64,000 nucleotides of DNA from positions 62,001 through 126,000 of the forward strand of contig JAEZOB010000010.1 in NCBI GenBank assembly GCA_023414355.1, given 5' to 3'. Under the pieces are notes generated by a model. That model ran no database searches. It saw only the letters and a list, made by a program, of their open reading frames with translations, and was not told where the DNA came from. The position numbers were made by a program, and so were the translations under genes. The stretch is from Bacillota bacterium. GTDB lineage: Bacteria > Bacillota > Clostridia > Lachnospirales > Lachnospiraceae. Below are positions 62,409 through 64,000 of this stretch, one piece after another. Each line of letters opens with the position of its first letter. Positions within the stretch are counted from its first letter, which is position 1.

Positions 62409-63065
62409 TTAAAGAAATTCAAGAATATCCTTCAGGCGACTTACTCTGATCCCCTGATATTCCTTATGCTCATCCGGATTGTTGTTGATCCAGATGGGCA
62501 TTATCTTTGCACTAAGTGCCCCTGCAATATCGTTTGGATAGTAATCTCCGATAAATACTGCTTCTTCTGGTTTCACACCAAGGTTTCTACATGCCAGTTC
62601 GAATATTCTAGGGTCTGGTTTTGCATAGGGCTGTTCCCCAGAGACAATAATATCATCAAAGTATTCTGCAATATTCACTTTTCGGATCTTCTCCCTCTGA
62701 ACAGAGGAATATCCGTTGGTGATAATACCAAGCTTATATTTTCCCTTTAATGAGTCCAAAACCTCAAACATCTCAGGAAAAGGTACTGCAAGACCACCAA
62801 AGATGTCATTCCTCTCCTTGATAAAGGCTTCAGCGGAATGTGGAAGCTTCCATCGCTTATGTAATTTCCGAAAGAATTTATCCAGTCCTGAGTAACCGTT
62901 TTCATCTATTTCAATCATATAGTCGATCAGCTCCTCCCTGGAGCCCTTGTAGGGATATTCCCCGGCATACTTATCGATAAAATATTCAAACAATAATATC
63001 AGTGCCGCTCTACGGTCCACCAGTGTCTCATCCACATCAAAAATCACAGCTTTTATATTATCCAC
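62409..63065 (-). CDS. HAD-superfamily hydrolase (YjjG/phosphatase type)
   Basis: 218 residues from GTG 63065, which is 7 nt after GGAGG. Motifs: IFDVDETLVDRR (motif I), IITNGYS (motif II), KPDPRIFELACRNLG (motif III Lys) and VFIGDYYPNDIAGA (motif IV), with a helical cap domain after motif I. This HAD subfamily includes nucleotidases and phosphoglycolate-like phosphatases. An upstream in-frame ATG at 63104 is less likely. It is convergent with the preceding Cof-type gene. Confidence 0.9.
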   Translation of the reverse strand: MDNIKAVIFDVDETLVDRRAALILLFEYFIDKYAGEYPYKGSREELIDYMIEIDENGYSGLDKFFRKLHKRWKLPHSAEAFIKERNDIFGGLAVPFPEMFEVLDSLKGKYKLGIITNGYSSVQREKIRKVNIAEYFDDIIVSGEQPYAKPDPRIFELACRNLGVKPEEAVFIGDYYPNDIAGALSAKIMPIWINNNPDEHKEYQGIRVSRLKDILEFL

Positions 63066-63340
63066 AAAAGATCCTCCATACAAATTGTCGTCATTATTCT
63101 TCATTGTCCTGTATTATAGTATAATTCGTCCGCTGAAACAAGATTTTTGTTATACTCATTTAATTCCTTATGTTTCTTAAATATTTACTCTCCTCCAGTA
63201 ATATCCTTTTACTCCTATGATTCCACCTCTTCTTCTATTGTAATCACAAAATATTGTAATAAAATGAATATTATAGGGTACACCTTACACAAAATAAAGA
63301 TACACCTATGCTGCCCAAAGGCGGCGGAATGGAGGCAGGT

Positions 63341-64000
63341 ATGGATAGTATTCAGGATTGTTATGTGTTATCAAACGGAATCAAAATCCCATGCGTAGGC
63401 TTCGGAACCTGGAAGCTTCCCAATGATCAGAGCACGGTAGATATCGTAAAGACTGCAATCGATTGCGGTTATCGCCACATCGATACTGCCTTTGCTTATC
63501 AGAATGAACCCAGTGTCGGGAAAGCAATCCATGAGTGCGGACTGAAAAGAAGTGAACTTTTTATCACTAGTAAACTGGATAATCCTGATCATGGATACGA
63601 GAAAACCATGAACGAATTTGATATGACCATGACTAACCTGGGTTTAGATTATCTGGATTTATACCTTATTCATTGGCCGATCCCCTTGGCTTATCGTGAC
63701 TGTTGGAAAGAACTGAATGAAGGAACCTGGAAAGCATTTGAAGAGCTCTATCAGGAAGGGAAAATTAAGGCAATCGGAATCAGCAATTTCCTGGAACATC
63801 ATATTGATGCTTTGCTGGAGACCGCTACCATAGCACCTATGGTGGATCAGTTGGAGCTTCATCCCCAGTATCCTCAAAGGGATGCTGTAAGCTACTGCAA
63901 AGAGAAGAGGATTATTCTGGAAGCTTGGAGCCCCTTAATCAAAGGACAGATGGATCATCAGATACTAGTGGAGTTGTCTGGGAAATATGGTAAGACGGCC
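63341..64000 (+). CDS. Aldo/keto reductase (3' end cut by window edge)
   Basis: 220 codons of an AKR-superfamily enzyme, about three-quarters of the usual 280-residue length. It starts MDSIQDCYVLSNGIKIPCVGFGTWKLP. The tetrad is visible in YRHIDTAFAYQNE (Asp, Tyr), FITSKLDNP (Lys) and YLIHWPIP (His), followed by AIGISNF and EAWSPLIKG. GGAGG lies 5 nt before the ATG at 63341. It is typical of 2,5-diketo-gluconate reductase-like AKRs. No stop before position 64000. Confidence 0.92.
   Translation, partial: MDSIQDCYVLSNGIKIPCVGFGTWKLPNDQSTVDIVKTAIDCGYRHIDTAFAYQNEPSVGKAIHECGLKRSELFITSKLDNPDHGYEKTMNEFDMTMTNLGLDYLDLYLIHWPIPLAYRDCWKELNEGTWKAFEELYQEGKIKAIGISNFLEHHIDALLETATIAPMVDQLELHPQYPQRDAVSYCKEKRIILEAWSPLIKGQMDHQILVELSGKYGKTA

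Noticed and set aside
1..64000. Prophage, integrative element or insertion sequence
   Set aside because: No integrase, transposase, phage structural gene or tRNA-linked repeat was seen; repeats found are short and noncoding.

Overview
The window looks like a chromosomal segment of a spore-forming, low-to-moderate GC anaerobic Firmicute, most likely a member of the Clostridia close to the Lachnospiraceae. This placement is inferred from gene content and order: a split dcw cluster with two penicillin-binding proteins, a MurE with the meso-DAP signature DNPR, a priA-def-fmt-rsmB-rlmN-stp-prkC-rsgA-rpe-thiN run, an EFR1-type flavodoxin/ferredoxin protein and a GerMN lipoprotein. Strong Shine-Dalgarno sites (GGAGG) and sigma-A type promoters with 17-bp spacers recur. 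No rRNA, tRNA, CRISPR array, phage or transposase gene was recognised.

Layout. (1) 1-8.8 kb, minus strand: dcw cell-wall/division cluster mraZ-rsmH-ftsL-pbpB/ftsI-spoVD-like PBP, then mraY-murD from a separate promoter; murD runs off the left edge. mraZ is preceded by a promoter and a 10-bp-periodic array of AAGTGG boxes, the expected MraZ operator. (2) 9.2-11.5 kb: lgt and ychF. (3) 11.5-25.8 kb, minus: a long housekeeping group murE-priA-def-fmt-zinc protease-rsmB-rlmN-stp-prkC-rsgA-rpe-thiN, combining peptidoglycan precursor synthesis, replication restart, initiator-Met processing, rRNA modification and PASTA-kinase signalling. (4) 26-37.4 kb: an accessory stretch of small units: PhzF-like protein, DUF434 protein, hydrolase, GNATs, a membrane protein, a TetR-controlled GNAT/hydrolase fusion, aldo/keto reductase, TetR-nitroreductase and MarR-EFR1. 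A duplicated comEC 3' fragment marks a rearrangement scar here. (5) 37.5-43.8 kb, minus: comEA-response regulator-histidine kinase-GerMN lipoprotein-comEC, DNA uptake genes with an envelope two-component system between them. (6) 44-50.9 kb: arginine biosynthesis (GNAT-argJ-argB-argD on minus, argG on plus) with maf and a YdcZ-type transporter. (7) 51-64 kb: mixed housekeeping and metabolic genes (hydrolase, GDPD-like protein, MFS, TrmH-family methyltransferase, sugar-phosphate isomerase-like protein, DegV, AEC transporter, mntP, GNAT, SDR, two HAD phosphatases, and an aldo/keto reductase cut by the right edge).

The coding content is mostly ordinary. The most unusual material is intergenic: several different palindromic or tandemly repeated elements (2.5, 10.2, 21.9, 49.4, 53.2, 56.5 and 58.7 kb). 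Two of them (10191-10330 and 56437-56577) are about 140-bp copies of one family in which stem sequences differ but pairing is kept. No complete novel defence or mobile system was found.
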